DNA of 21,730 nt, from the NCBI GenBank assembly GCA_001953115.1, contig LSSL01004052.1, positions 1 through 21,730 on the forward strand, written 5' to 3'. This stretch comes from Smittium mucronatum. Taxonomy: Eukaryota > Kickxellomycota > Harpellomycetes > Harpellales > Legeriomycetaceae. Below, one piece after another: positions 8,901 to 21,186 of this stretch. Below the pieces are notes generated by a model, which saw nothing but the letters and a program-made list of their open reading frames with translations, did not search any database and was not told the origin of the DNA. How positions within the stretch are numbered: the first letter of the stretch is position 1; every line of letters starts with the position of its first letter. Both the position numbers and the translations under genes were made by a program.

Positions 8901-11900
8901 TTGGAATAAACGACTTAGAGTTATTTGACATTTCTACTGCCAGAATAGACTAACACAATAAATAAATTAGTAATTCTTTTCAATGGAGAAGTTTTAAAAA
9001 AATTGAAAGTTTTCAAGAAGAGGTTTAGCTTTTATTGAAATTTTAAGTGAAACTGGGTTCAAATCAAACCAAAAACATTTGGCTTTTCATTTATCAAGCT
9101 TAAGATTTTTCCTTGCAAAAATCTAAAATTTGATTAAAAATAACGTTATATAGCTTATTTTTTTCCCAATTAATTATTTTATGAGTGTAATATTTGTTTA
9201 TAACACGTTTTTTGGCCATTTTATATTAAAAATTCAATAATTTTGAGGGCATTTCTTGAATTTTTACGTTATTTTTCTGATATTTTTTTCGAATTAGGGA
9301 CAATTTTTTTGGTACCGATGCATACTGATTGATTATTTTTTGAAAAATATGTACCAATTTAATTTAATTTATGAAATCACTCAATTTTTATTTATGTCTA
9401 TCAGCTTGATTTAATCTTGTTGTGGCAATAGTAATAAACAACCGAGTGCTCTTTCAAACTATTTTTTTTGAAAATCATCATTTTTAGCCAAATTCTGATC
9501 AAGTCTGACACCAATTTTCACAAAACTCCAATCCTTCATTGTAATTATTTAATATATATTTTCTAGGTTAGATTTAATATAAAATCTAATATATTTACTT
9601 TTTATATTTATTAAAAGTATAATGAGAAAAATAGGTATTGTCTTAATAACAACTAAAAATTAAATTATGTGAGTTACAACCTTTTTATAACAATATAAGT
9701 AACACGTATATTACTTTTTAATATTATAATTTTTTTTTTTGCGCCAATGGATTAAGTTTTTTTCTTTTTTTACAAAAAGAGCATTTTAATTTCAAAAATA
9801 AAATTTCACGAACATATAAATCACAAAAATATTTAAAAATAAAAAAAAGATCAATATTTTTAGTGATGATAATAATATTTCAGTAATAAAAAATGCTCCA
9901 CGAATAAATTTTATAGATAAATGCAAAATTTTAGGAGTCAAAACTTCGTTTTATGCTCATTGGACAATATTACGGGTAAAAATACTATTTTATCTTTAAA
10001 AAATTAATTTTACTACTAAATTTAATCTTTTTAACATAAGATTATGATTATAATTGTGTATAATTTCCATTCATATTAAAATCAGTTATTATTTATCTAT
10101 TTTTTAATACAGGTGTTTCTATTTGAAAATATGAGGGTTTGGAAATAATTTTAAATTTTTTTATTAAAATTTTTATTGTATTAAAATTATAAGCCTCGAT
10201 ATCAAAATTATCCCAAAATTGTTTAATCATACATGAAAGTAATTATTTATAAAGTAAGAATAGTTAAGGACTAAATTTTATTAATTATTTCATTTATTGC
10301 CTCATTCATTTCGTAAGAAAATTTGATATAAAAAGAATAAAATGAAAGCTATGTTTTAGGTTATTTTGATGTTTTTAAATAAGAAATCTAATTTAAAAAA
10401 TCAATTTTTAAACAAATTCAAAGGAAAATTTTCAATATTTTAAATATTTTATTTAAATCATTTATTTTTATTTATCTGATGAAATATCAAATCAACTTCT
10501 TGATTTATCTTTTTTTTTAAACATTAGCATATTAATAGACTTTGGAATTCGAAATTGGCTAGATTAGAATTCAAATTTATGAAATCGATTAAGAAAATCA
10601 TTTTTTAAAGATTTTATATGGGTTTTAAATATAATTATCAGATTTTTATTACCTAACCAAATTTTAATGATTAATTTTTAAATTAAGAAAGAATTAATAG
10701 TTCATTGGAACAGTTCTAACTCTTTTAGAGAATATTAAATTATATATTTATGTTCGCAAATTAAAACAAATTTTTTTTTATTAATTTTATTCTGCTCAGG
10801 TTGATTCGATATGTATAGTCAATATAATACGATAATAGTTTTTGAATGGTGGGATTATACCACATGGAAAGTTTTATTGTTAAATAAGTAATTTTACTTA
10901 ATATATAATTATATCTATTATGTTAAATAATAAATTTTTACTCATTTATATAGAATTCAACTCGTTTTTGTCAGTATCAGCTATTCTGAATCTGATTCAA
11001 AAAAATAAATAAAAAAATACATGCTACTAGTACATATATTTTCATTTTTTTTTATAAAATAAGTTTAGATTATGTAATATGATATTTAAATATACTATGC
11101 AATATAGCGATTACTTTTATACGCTATTATCAAATGATTAAATCATTTAATTTAATAATTTTTAATTTTTCAGAAACTATTCTTTATAAATGGAAAATGA
11201 ATTTTTAAGGAACAAAATCGAATTCATTTTTAGGGGAAATAATGCATTTTTGAAGGAAAAAATCTTTCGATAAATAAAAAATATCAATAGTTTAAACAAA
11301 TATGTACATAAAATTTTACATCTGCTCATAAAAAATTTAAAAAAGAATTCAATCTCCAGCTAAAATTTTATGGTTATTAAGATCAAAGGAGTGAATCTTT
11401 ATAATAATAAATCTAATCTGATTGAATTTTTTGATTCATAAAATCATCATTATGATAAGGCTAAAATATATCTATCAATTGATCGACTTAAAACTTTCAA
11501 AACAAAGCAGACCCTAGAGAGGAAAGGGGTAAATAATGATCTAAAATTTTTTTATAACAGAGTTAATAACAAAAAAAGTAGAGATGATTTACAATGAAAT
11601 ATTATTGAATTGATTGAGAGTGTTTTCCAAAAAATAATTTTTATTCAAAAGTTTTTTATTGTTACTATTACTATTAATATTAATATTATAATACAGTTTA
11701 TTAAAATTTGACCTTTTATTAGTTTCAGAAATTCAAAATTTAAAGGATGGCCCATAATTTGCAAGCTAAGATAAAAAAATTTTAGGCTCAAGATTTGCAA
11801 TAAAATCAAAGAAGGATATTTATAGAATTCCATTTTCAGCCTCTACGCATATGGATTTTAATTTTAAATCGGTAAATTAAAGGTATCCTATAATTAATTG

Positions 11901-12050
11901 AGAGGTAACAGATATAAACAAGAATTTTATAATAGTATAATAACTATATATAAAAAAGAAAAAATTAAGTTATATCTTATATAATGGAGATATTATATAA
12001 AGAACTTTGAGACGTGGTGTTTTTTTGGTTGAAAAATAATTTGGTTGCCG
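5965..12050. other. Gene-free AT-rich desert, part 1
   Basis: Over 6 kb of A/T homopolymer-rich DNA. Stops are dense in all frames. The longest frame (62 codons at 7151-7339, minus) is of low complexity and starts MMMEKINKFKIKEGRK. I see no motif, tRNA-like fold or long repeat. Confidence 0.6.
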
Positions 12051-12066
12051 ATTCGACTAGTCGAAT
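12051..12066. repeat. Perfect 16-bp palindrome
   Basis: ATTCGACTAGTCGAAT is fully self-complementary and stands out in base composition from the surrounding AT. It could be a protein-binding site or a cruciform. Nothing near it suggests a gene. Confidence 0.8.
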
Positions 12067-13120
12067 TTCCTTAGAATTTTCTAAATTTTCCAAAAATATA
12101 AAAAAGAAATAATTCCTGTTCATTGTGTAAAAATAAATAAGGAAGTTTTTAATAAAGATTCTAAATAATATAAATAACTTATATGAGGTTTTTATATGTG
12201 ATTAAACTTATTAAAAAAAATTAATTCCAGAATATTCTGCAATAAAATGAGAGTTATGCCTAAGCTTAAACATACCAATACATTTTTTTTAATGGTAGCT
12301 ATTTTTATGAGTGTATCACAATTTCATCTCATAAACCGAAAATTATATCGAAAAAAAAACCAGAACTTCAAAAAATAGCACTTTAATTCAAAATATCTAG
12401 AAATCATTGAATTTATGAAGATATTTTCACAAATAATCGAGGATTATAGTGTATTTTACAACCCAAAATTCGGTAAATAAAATTACGAAAAGATAATTTT
12501 AAGCAAATAACAAAATTTTAAAAATATCTAAATCTGTTCAGGAAGAAGATAAAATTATGTTAAATACTCTACCGCTCTTTTTTCAAATTTTGAAATTGAT
12601 AGGTTAAAAAAAAAGAAAATTCATTGAATTTTGTGGATTTAATTTTTTTTTTCGAAAATTAAATTTTTATTTAAGTTAAAAGCAGCTTAAGAAGCTTGAA
12701 AGATGTATTCTGAAAATTTAATATGCTCGACTAGATGAAGAAAAAATGTTATCCTCATACACTGTTTCATTTTTGAAAATGATATCAATAATTTATTCTA
12801 TATTACATTTATAAGCAGTATAACAAGAATTGGAGGAACTAAAAAAACATAAAAAACTCGGCTCTAATAAAATACATATCAAAAGTAAATAAATTCTGCA
12901 CTTTAATAAATAAAAAAAAACTGTTAATTTAACGAAAAATTTGAACTTGTTTTATTTAATTGAAAAGAATTTAGTATCAATTAAAAACACAAAACGAATA
13001 ACTAGCATTTCGTTATCTAACAAAATTTAATAAATTGAAATTGTTAATATATAATTTATATAACTATAATTTCGAAATAGAAATAATAATGATCAAAGTT
13101 AGTCCAAGCGATCAACCACA
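12067..13120. other. AT-rich spacer
   Basis: No open frame, repeat or RNA gene that I can support. Confidence 0.5.
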
Positions 13121-13158
13121 AAATAAAAAAAATAAAAAAATAAAAAAATAAAAAAATA
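13121..13158. repeat. Microsatellite, period 8 (TAAAAAAA)
   Basis: Four units of T followed by 8, 7, 7 and 7 A residues in succession. Simple slippage repeat. Confidence 0.85.
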
Positions 13159-13559
13159 GTAAAAATAAATTAATAATGATTAAAATAATATATATGATAT
13201 CTCATTGTCCTAAGTTATTCTTATAAAATATTTTTGTGATTAAAAGATTTGAAAATGTTAAAAATCAATTTATTTAATTTATTTTTCAGGAAAAATATAT
13301 AGTGATACTGTAATGAGGAATAGAAACTTATCATATTACAGATAAATGAACTAAAAATTCTCATTGCGTTAAAAAGTTGCTACTTTCTTTTTTGACTTAT
13401 GGATAATAATGGTTTGTTATTTCAGTTCAATTAATTATGGTAATTAGAAGAGATGGATAGACTGTGTTGGTATTGTTTCAAATAGATAACGACTTTCTGG
13501 GATATTAAAATAGTTTCAGACATATTTAAATAGTAGAAAATCAATTTATGTATAAGTAT

Positions 13560-14240
13560 GGCTTTGGTAAATGGTATTCATGTAGTTTCAGATTAAGAAT
13601 ATCATTATTTTCATTTTTCTGAGTTTTGGAGAAGATGTAAATCATGGGTGTTAGTTTGATATAAGAGTATTTATTTCGATCAAGGGTGTTTTTTTTTTTG
13701 CTAAATTTTGTTGGTGTTACATAAGGGTATTTTACTTTAATAAGAATTTAGTTGATTTTTTTGGGTGCTGTTAATTCTCTGATGTGTGGTTATGCTATTT
13801 TTTACTTTTGTTAATCATGAGTGTTTTTCGATTTGCAAGGGTGTTTTATATGAGTGTCATTTTGTATAATTGTGTTATAATTGTATATTTGGGTGTATTA
13901 TTGCTAAATTTTTTGATTTTTAAAATTATATTGATGTGGCTATAGAGTGCTGATGCTTCTCAAGGTTCTTGTTGATATTTTAGGTTATTTATTTTGATAT
14001 TTGGTATTGCATTGGTTCTAAGGAGCTGGTGTGGGTCAATTTTGTGAGTATTTTTTTTAGATTGAGTGTAAAAGTATGGATATTTATGATTTCTGGTGGT
14101 ATTAACCTGGATATTAATTTTTTTTCATGAGTATTATAGATGATGTGGGTTCAGAATAGAGGTAAGAGTGCAGTTCAAGGACATTGGTTATGTATTTGAC
14201 TCTGTTGGTGTATAATTTTGTATGTGGGATTATAAATCTA
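13560..14240 (+). repeat. T/G-rich, C-poor tract with recurring GGGTGT/GAGTGT words
   Basis: Across about 680 nt the plus strand is nearly depleted of C and enriched in T and G, unlike the flanks where A and T dominate both strands. The words GGGTGTT, GGTGTT, GAGTGT and GGGTAT recur irregularly (for example near 13645, 13684, 13713, 13763, 13838 and 13892). CAAGGGTGTTTT and GCTAAATTTT each occur twice. No open frame runs through it. It may be a degenerate minisatellite, a skewed transposon relic, or a duplication of sequence with one-strand C-to-T change. Confidence 0.5.
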
Positions 14241-17218
14241 ATTATTTACGATATCGAATATATGATTAATTGATATTTATAGAGTTTAATACTATAACAA
14301 ATAAATTTATTATTTTATTCTATATTTTTTATACTATAGATATATTTGATTAAATTTATAAAAAGTTTTTTTACTATAAAAATACATAAGATTATCCATA
14401 TTAATTCCCAGAAAAGACGAAAACTCTTAAAAACAAATCTTTATCTACACATTAGATTATATATTTTTTTAAATTTAAATTTATAATTTTAAAAAATTGA
14501 GGTATTGGAATTTTATCGAAACTTTGATGACTTTATAATCATCAAATTTCTAAATAAGATGATTGTTTTACATCTTTAATAATTTTTTCTATTTTTTTCT
14601 TAATAGTTTTTAACTGAAAAAATTAGTTAAATATCACTTGTTACTTTTTATTTTATTTTAATATTAGCGGAGGCAGAAAAAAAAATAGCATTTTCCTAAA
14701 AATTTAGTCAAAAATAAACAATTTAGTTGAAAACACCTTAAAATTTCCGAATTAAACAGAAATTTGTCGAATTTTAACATTTAACATTTTTATTTTTATT
14801 TGTTTTAGTATAATTGATCTAGATAAAATATTTAACATATTTTGATATTATACGAGAGGTTAAAAGCATATATATATATAAATAGTTAAAAATATACAAA
14901 ATAATAAGATTTTATACATAACTGGTACACATATATTGATTAAACAGTAAAAACAATAGAAAAAAAAATACACGTACATATAAGAAATTTGATTTTTATA
15001 TTTAATTGGCTATTTTTTTAATCAATACAGAAATTTTTCTATATTTTAAAACTCTGGATCTTATGAGTGTTTAAATTTAATAATTATTACATAAAATACC
15101 CATTTTTTATTCAATGAGTCTTAATAAAAAAATGATTTCTATTTTAATGAGATAAACTGTGTATATTATTTGTTGAAAGATAACATGATTCTGAGATTAA
15201 TTATAGAAAAAATTCTATAAAATAATGATCTGTATATTTTTATTAAGCAAATTTATACAAATGATCACGTTATTTATGAGGAATGAAGAAAGAAAATATA
15301 CAATTTAGCTATTTTTTGATGTTTTAGAGTTGAATTAGAAAAAATTAATAGGTCTAGAAAGAGAAGAAATCATTTTAGCATTTATATTACAATCAGAAAA
15401 TATATTTCATTTTATATTCAAGTGCTTTAATATATTTTAGCCATGATATGCACTAAGTATCAACTGAATCAAATATGATTAATTAGATATGATTAATTTT
15501 TTTCTAATAATACATTTCTTATATGTTTTTTTATATTAAGAAGCGTATTCAATATTTGAAGTAAAAATAAATTGTGTAAAAGGCTAAGAATAACAAAATA
15601 AAAAAAAACTCCAAATTAAATCAATTAATATCATATTTTTTGAATATTTTTTTTAAATATTATTTAGACACATATATAAGATACTATATAATTATAAAGA
15701 GTGCTAACAATATTTCGCATGGTGATCTCATTAATTTTAAAGTTATAAAATTTCAAAAAATCCCAACAATATTAAATTAAATTCTTTAATCAAATTTTAG
15801 CTCCAGTTCTAATTGATTGATATATTTGGGTTTTTGTACATTTTAATTTTTTTAAAATTGATTTTTATTATGATTAAATTCAGGAAATTTTTTTTGAACC
15901 TATATGTGAGCATATTAAATTAACAGTCAAGGTTAAATTTATGTTGGGTCTTTAGAATAACACAACCTAAAAACTTAGGCAAAATTTAAAAAGTTGAAAT
16001 ATCATTTGGTTTAACTCGCTTTATAAATTCAGTGTAAAATTTTGATAAAAATTATTCATTGATTTATAAAACTAGTCAGTAAAATTTAAAATAAATAATA
16101 TAAATATGTTAGCGTAATTTAACGATGTTTCTATTTATTTGAATGAGTAATCTGTATATATTACAGGTTTTTTTATACATTTTTTCCTTGTTTTTAATGA
16201 GGATTATTCAAACCTTTTATGAAAAGAAGAAAAATTTCTTGAGATGCCATATATTCGGGCAATAATAAATAGAAATTACAATCAAACGAATTATATTAAA
16301 TGGAATGGAATAAAAAAAAATTATGGAATATAGTGTAAAGCGTGTAAATTTTATCTTCTAGTTATGATTCAGAAAAAAAAATACTAAACTATAAAAAAAA
16401 AACTAGTTTTTTAAAAAACCTGTATATAAATATATGTGGGAGGTTTTTTTTTACAGAGTCCTTAATTCCTTAAAATTATTGGCACAGTGTTGTTGATTTT
16501 TTCCTGACTAGAGTATTTTCTTTCGGAAATGATATTATTTTCAGTAGGGATTTCTAAAATATCCGCCTTTTATGAGTAATATATGATAGTAAGCTGAAAT
16601 AATAAGAAAAAAAATTTTTCGGGGTTTTTTATGAGTTTAAGACGAAGGTAAAGATAAGAATAAGCTATAAAAAAAAAATGATAAGTGCAAAAAAAAAATC
16701 CAAAATAGGAGTTGTTAAAGATAAAATCGAAAAATATACATAGTTAAAGTATAATAGAAGTTTTGGCTTGAATAATTATATTTTAATACTTTGACTCTCA
16801 GAAATTTTTTCAATATTTGTATTTTTCTCTGTAAAATTATCCCTTTTCACCGTGGCCTAGTGTTTTTTATACCCATTTTTATTCAATCTTTTTCTCTTAG
16901 CATTCTCATTAAATTTTTAAATTTTAAGAAATTTATATTCAGAAACTATAGAGCTGAGTTAATTTCACTAAATTATCAAATTTTAACATCCATTTTTGTT
17001 AAATATCCCATTATAAAACATTTTATAGTTTCTCTTTTCAATTACCCATCATAAATTCGCTTTTCAATCATTATTTAAAATTTGTATTTATATACTGGGA
17101 ATTATTTTTACCTAAAAAATCGTCGATAAGACGTTACTTAATTAATTCATATAATTACTAGGATTATATTCAAAAATATTATTCAGTTACATATCACACC
17201 CCGCTTAGAAAAAATATA
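14241..17218. other. Gene-free AT-rich desert, part 2
   Basis: AT-rich with dense stops. The plus frame at 16791-17054 (87 codons) is hydrophobic and Phe/Ile-rich and probably arises by chance opposite an A-rich strand. A 35-codon minus frame at 16462-16569 (KADILEIPTENN...) is coding-like but too short to call. It may be further transposon debris. Confidence 0.5.
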
Positions 17219-17220
17219 AT

Positions 17221-17240
17221 ATTCATTATTCATTATTCAT
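17221..17240. repeat. Tandem ATTCATT repeat
   Basis: Two full 7-bp copies plus a six-base partial third copy. It lies near the presumed 3' end of the LINE and could be the simple-repeat tail of a minus-strand element. Confidence 0.6.
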
Positions 17241-17399
17241 GGTGAAGTCACATTTGACCTAATTTTTTGACCACTTAAAATATGTTATTTTTATTTATTT
17301 ATTTGTCACTTCAAATTAGTTTTTTGATAGGCTATTTGAATTTAATATTTAGAATCCTAATAGGAAAAAAAGGTAGGTGAATATCTGTAATGATCCAAT

Positions 17400-18790
17400 A
17401 GATTCAGTACACGCATTGAATGTTTCATCCAATGAAGATATCTTCCCATAAGCATAATTTACTTTTAGAAAATAGAAAACGGTATAAATAAGGAAGCTTA
17501 GACATTTTGGAATGGCTAAGCTTTTCAACTTGTCTCTTTCCCTATCTTTTATATTTTAACTAAGTATATCCTTTTACCTTTTATCATTGAAATTATCCCA
17601 TCAAACCTGATCCTTACAATATCTTTTGCAGAAAAAATAGGTAAATTTTTTTGAAAAATGCTCGATTTTCACTCATAACAAATTTTCAGAAACTGTATCA
17701 TCCATTAGGTATTAATAAAGCGAATATAAATTTTAATATGATTATCTTTGGCAGATTGATTCTAGATAAAAATTTATATCAGCTTAAAAATGATTTTTTG
17801 GACTTGGTTATATATTTTTTAGTGTTGGTTGATTCTGAACATCCAGAATTAAATATCTATCCAGAATAATCGTATTTTTAAAGACTTTCTAAATTTTGGT
17901 GTGGGCCTTGAATTAATAATTTATTTTCAAGCCGTTTCTTAAAAATTGCTCACTTCGATGAATTTATTTTCATTTCACAGATATTGGTCTGATTAGAAAT
18001 GATTTTAATGGATTTTAGAGTGATTCAGGTGTATTTGCTATTACTAACGCATTATCGGTGAATAGACGCCATGTGATTTACTTTTCTAGCAATTTTATAT
18101 ATGCTCTTTTCATACTATTGAAAATATGGAAAAGTGCTTTTTTTTAAATAATATCGGTGATTCTAAGCATCCTTGCCAATCTCCAGATTTTTATTCCGAT
18201 TTACTTGTTGTTTCTTTTCAGATCCTCATTAAAAATTTGGACGATTTATAAAGAACCATGATAATATTTAAAAAATTTCCATCTATCCCCATGCCACTAA
18301 GCTTATATGTAAGTGTCATGTGAATGACAGGTTCATATGATTTTAAGAAGTCAATTAACATATCCATGTTTCTAATTCCATCAATTTCCTCCATTTAAGA
18401 ATTCCATATAAAATCGTACCTGGAAAACTCTTTCCTCACGTGTACTCAAACCGGCTTGTTTTTTCACTATTTTTTTGTAATTTTCACTGACTTCTCAAAT
18501 TTTATCGGCCAAAAAAATTCCATTTTTTTTTGAAAAAAAGTTGGTTTAAGTGATATAACATGGCAAATTTTCAGGTCCTTCGGGTTTCCATTTTTCGGTA
18601 AAATTGCTGCAGTGCTTGTAGAAATTATTTTTGGGATTTCAATAGTGTCCTAAATAGTTTTTAAATATTTAAAAATTATTTTTGTTAATTTTAATCTTAA
18701 TGAGTTTTTTGGTGCCTACCAGTTTCCGGAAATCATTTGAAATTAATTTGATCCCAGGGGCCTTATTTTTAGGTATATCTTTCAGTGTGA
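17400..18790 (-). pseudogene. LINE reverse transcriptase domain remnant
   Basis: RT blocks appear in the right order: PKNKAPGIKLISNDFRKL (about 18765-18710), then AAILPKNGNPKDL with VISLKPT (18610-18542). Next come FLKSYEPVIHMTLTYKL with SGMGIDGNFL (about 18350-18270), QGCLESPILF (about 18180-18150), LFTDNALVIANTPESL (18066-18018) and CEMKINSSK (about 17980-17950). Thumb-like pieces YKFLSRINLP and LPYLYRFLFSKSKLCLWEDI follow towards 17420. The first catalytic aspartate block (usually A-Y-D) reads S-Y-E, and the Y/F-A-D-D box reads F-T-D-N. With the stops and frame changes these mark a dead copy. Confidence 0.8.
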
Positions 18791-19449
18791 TTATTATTTT
18801 GGACGACTTTATTGGACCATAGCATTATATGAAAAATTTGGTGTCGAAATCTACTTATCATCACACTTTTTAGTAGAATTACTGCTCCTAGTAGTGCCCA
18901 TTGCAAGAGTATCGAAGTAAATTTTCCAAAATTTTTGATATTTTTTACTATAGGTTACTAAATTATTGCATAAGCTAATTACAGGACGCGTGGAGGAGAT
19001 TTTTTTAACCTATAAGGCTGATTATTAAATGAATCCCTGCATTTATTTTTGATTCATTTGAACTTAGGTAATCATTAAGTTTCAGCAGTTTTTTTTTAAT
19101 AATAATATTTATAATAATATTTTCTATATTTTAAGCATCATTTTTTGCCTTCATATACACTTCTAGATCGATTTTAGACTTATTTAGCAGTATAAAAGCT
19201 TTTTGCTTTTTTTAAATCTTTTTGATAGTTTTGTGGATTTTTTTTTACCGGAGAGACATGCGGAATCGGTATCAGAGCCTAATTGGTCGGAAAAATCATA
19301 TACTAAATCTATTATCTCTTCAAAACATTGATTAATGTCGATTAGATCGGTGTCCAATATATTGAATCAGTTGCTTGAAAATAATACTTCCTTGAGCGAT
19401 TCAATTTTTTTCATGTTAATTTTTTTTTAGAATGGATGCGGAGATAGTA

Positions 19450-20000
19450 TTTATATCCCACTCTGCATTTATAGGAAAATGGCCAGAGTTGTATACGTAT
19501 CTGCTGGTTGTGCACAAGTTTGGCATTGATCCCATATTATAATAAAATTATAATCAATGATTCTGTTAACAATATTCTTATTACATCTTGTGTATAATGA
19601 ATTAGATACTAGTGTATGATCAAAATTTATCCCAGATTTAGAAAGGAGCTGGGAGCTTTTAATGTTATCCATGTTTAGTCTCCAGAAATCAGTATAAGTT
19701 ATTCGGTGTTCAATCTTTTTATAAGAATATGTCAATTTCTTTATGGTATTTTTTTACTGATCCCCCATGAAGTTATGTGTACATTAACAATAATAATTTT
19801 AAAATTGGTCTGATTTTTTTGTTTTGCCTTGAATTATTCCATCCATCCGGGTAGGCTTATTTATGTATTCGCTAATCTTATTTACAGAATTGTTTCTGAC
19901 TCCTATCAGGAGTACATTTTCTCCATTGTTATTATCAGATTAGATCAGATAGTGTTATATTCGGGTGTATAGCAAAGGCAATATTTTTTATTTGATATTT
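19450..20000 (-). pseudogene. LINE endonuclease domain remnant
   Basis: In order on the minus strand: GVRNNSVNKISEYINK (about 19915-19860), then IIIVNVHITSWG (about 19800-19765) in the place of the strand normally reading V-N-V-H/Y-x-P. Next is ISGD with NMDN in an adjacent frame (about 19690-19660) in the place of G-D-F-N. Then DHTLVSNSLY (about 19625-19585), the usual I-D-Y-I-L-V-S segment, and NSGHFPINAEWD (about 19490-19455) for the S-D-H-F-P-I catalytic end. The conserved Asp of S-D-H is Gly here. The 88-codon frame 19469-19735 covers only part of the domain. By family knowledge this enzyme nicks target DNA to prime reverse transcription. This copy cannot be active. Confidence 0.75.
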
Positions 20001-20109
20001 TTTCTTGAATTATTATTATATATGCTTTGGATTTTTCAAGAGAATTGCTATTTTTATTTCAACAAATTTAATTCTTCAAATTTTAAAATTCATCACTTTT
20101 AATGTACTA

Positions 20110-20882
20110 TTCCCAGAATTAAGAATAACTTTTTTAGTGCTTGTATTTTTTCAGTTCATTTTATTAATATCTATTCGAATTTTTGAATCTAAAGACCTTT
20201 TAATGTTGACTTTTTCTGATTTTATGAAAGCTAACTGGTCCTTAATAGTAGCATAGGCTTCATGTCTGAATTTTTCATCTCTTTTATTTATTTATTTTTG
20301 ATAATAAAAATTCTCACATTTGATGTGCCTTTGTTGTAAAAATTGATTATTTACAATTTTAGAGCTTAAATCTGAAACATAGAATACAATTAGTTTGTTA
20401 TTTATATATGTTATTTTTGATTTTATATTTTTTGGAATTTTTGATGCTTTATATTCGAATTGTTATTAATATTTTGGTTTTATGAAGATTTTATTGTTTC
20501 ATATTTTTATTATTGAGATGGGAAATTTTTTGAGATTTTAATTCTTTAATAGACATATTTTCTAATCCATAAATCTTTAAAGTTGACATCGTCACTTCTG
20601 GCTCTTTTGGCTGATCTCATATAATTTTCTAATATTGGGTTTTGGTTGCTAGATGTATCATTATAACTTAAGTTATGTCTATTTTTAAATTTTATTTGCT
20701 CCGTTTTCAATGCAGATAGCCAAAAATCCGATAATTTAGATTATTGGTTCCGTCCTAACTACATTTCTGAATCTTCATTTTTCATATTTTAGGGTGATAC
20801 TTTCCCCAAATTCTTAATATTATTTTTTCAAATCATCTTTCTTCATTTTTGTGGGATCACTATTTTTGGAGATTTTCGACAT
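20110..20882 (-). pseudogene. Possible LINE ORF1 remnant
   Basis: A start-like MSKISKNSDPTKMKKDDLKK lies at 20882. After frame changes the minus strand gives NYMRSAKRARSDDVNFKDLW, then ENMSIKELKSQKISHLNN and later DEKFRHEAYATIKDQLAFIK. Lys-rich helical pieces like these are typical of ORF1 RNA-binding proteins, and the position upstream of the endonuclease fits. No zinc knuckle is visible here. Two of the in-frame stops within the last segment are TGA. Assignment rests mainly on position. Confidence 0.4.
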
Positions 20883-20928
20883 ATTCTTTGTTACCTCATT
20901 ATATATAAATATTTTTCCCCTATTATTT

Positions 20929-20940
20929 GGGGGGGGGGGG
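20929..20940 (+). repeat. Run of 12 G
   Basis: A dozen consecutive G residues in strongly AT-rich DNA. It is the only G/C homopolymer of this length in the window. Confidence 0.9.
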
Positions 20941-21186
20941 TTGAATAGTTTGGTTTCCATAACCTATATGTTTAGAGGCGATTATTCTAAACCAAAGCTA
21001 GGATTATTTTTTGCTCCAGTGCTCAATACTATATTTTTTAAAATTATTTTTGCATAAATTAATTGCTGATTATCAGATTTTGGATCTTGAAGTATATTAG
21101 CTTTAGATATTTTTATTCCGGTAGATAAATTTTCACCAAATGTTTTTTATGAGCCCTTTTAAGCTATAGTTCACCTCAATAAAATT

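Larger units (their letters stand above)
17400..20900 (-). mobile_element. Decayed LINE (non-LTR) retrotransposon, about 3.5 kb
   Basis: On the minus strand the order is ORF1-like remnants (20882-20110), endonuclease (about 20000-19450), linker, reverse transcriptase (about 18790-17950) and thumb/C-terminal part (about 17950-17400), as in LINEs with an apurinic-type endonuclease. Motifs are recognised in all three minus frames, so many indels and stops have accumulated. The flanks show no target-site duplication or long A tail that I can identify, so the ends are approximate. A short ATTCATT repeat at 17221-17240 may mark the tail. No long frame survives on either strand across it. Plus-strand frames here, such as 17651-17869 and 20005-20256, are antisense shadows. 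Confidence 0.8.

Noticed and set aside
16791..17054. 87-codon plus frame
   Set aside because: Phe/Ile/Leu-rich and consistent with chance opposite A-rich sequence. No start context or homologue is evident.
17651..17869. 72-codon plus frame
   Set aside because: It is antisense to the LINE thumb region, whose minus-strand peptide is recognisable.
20005..20256. 83-codon plus frame
   Set aside because: It is antisense to LINE ORF1/endonuclease remnants and hydrophobic by strand composition.
20851..21057. 68-codon plus frame through the G run
   Set aside because: The poly-Gly run comes from the 12-G homopolymer, and the frame is antisense to the likely ORF1 start.
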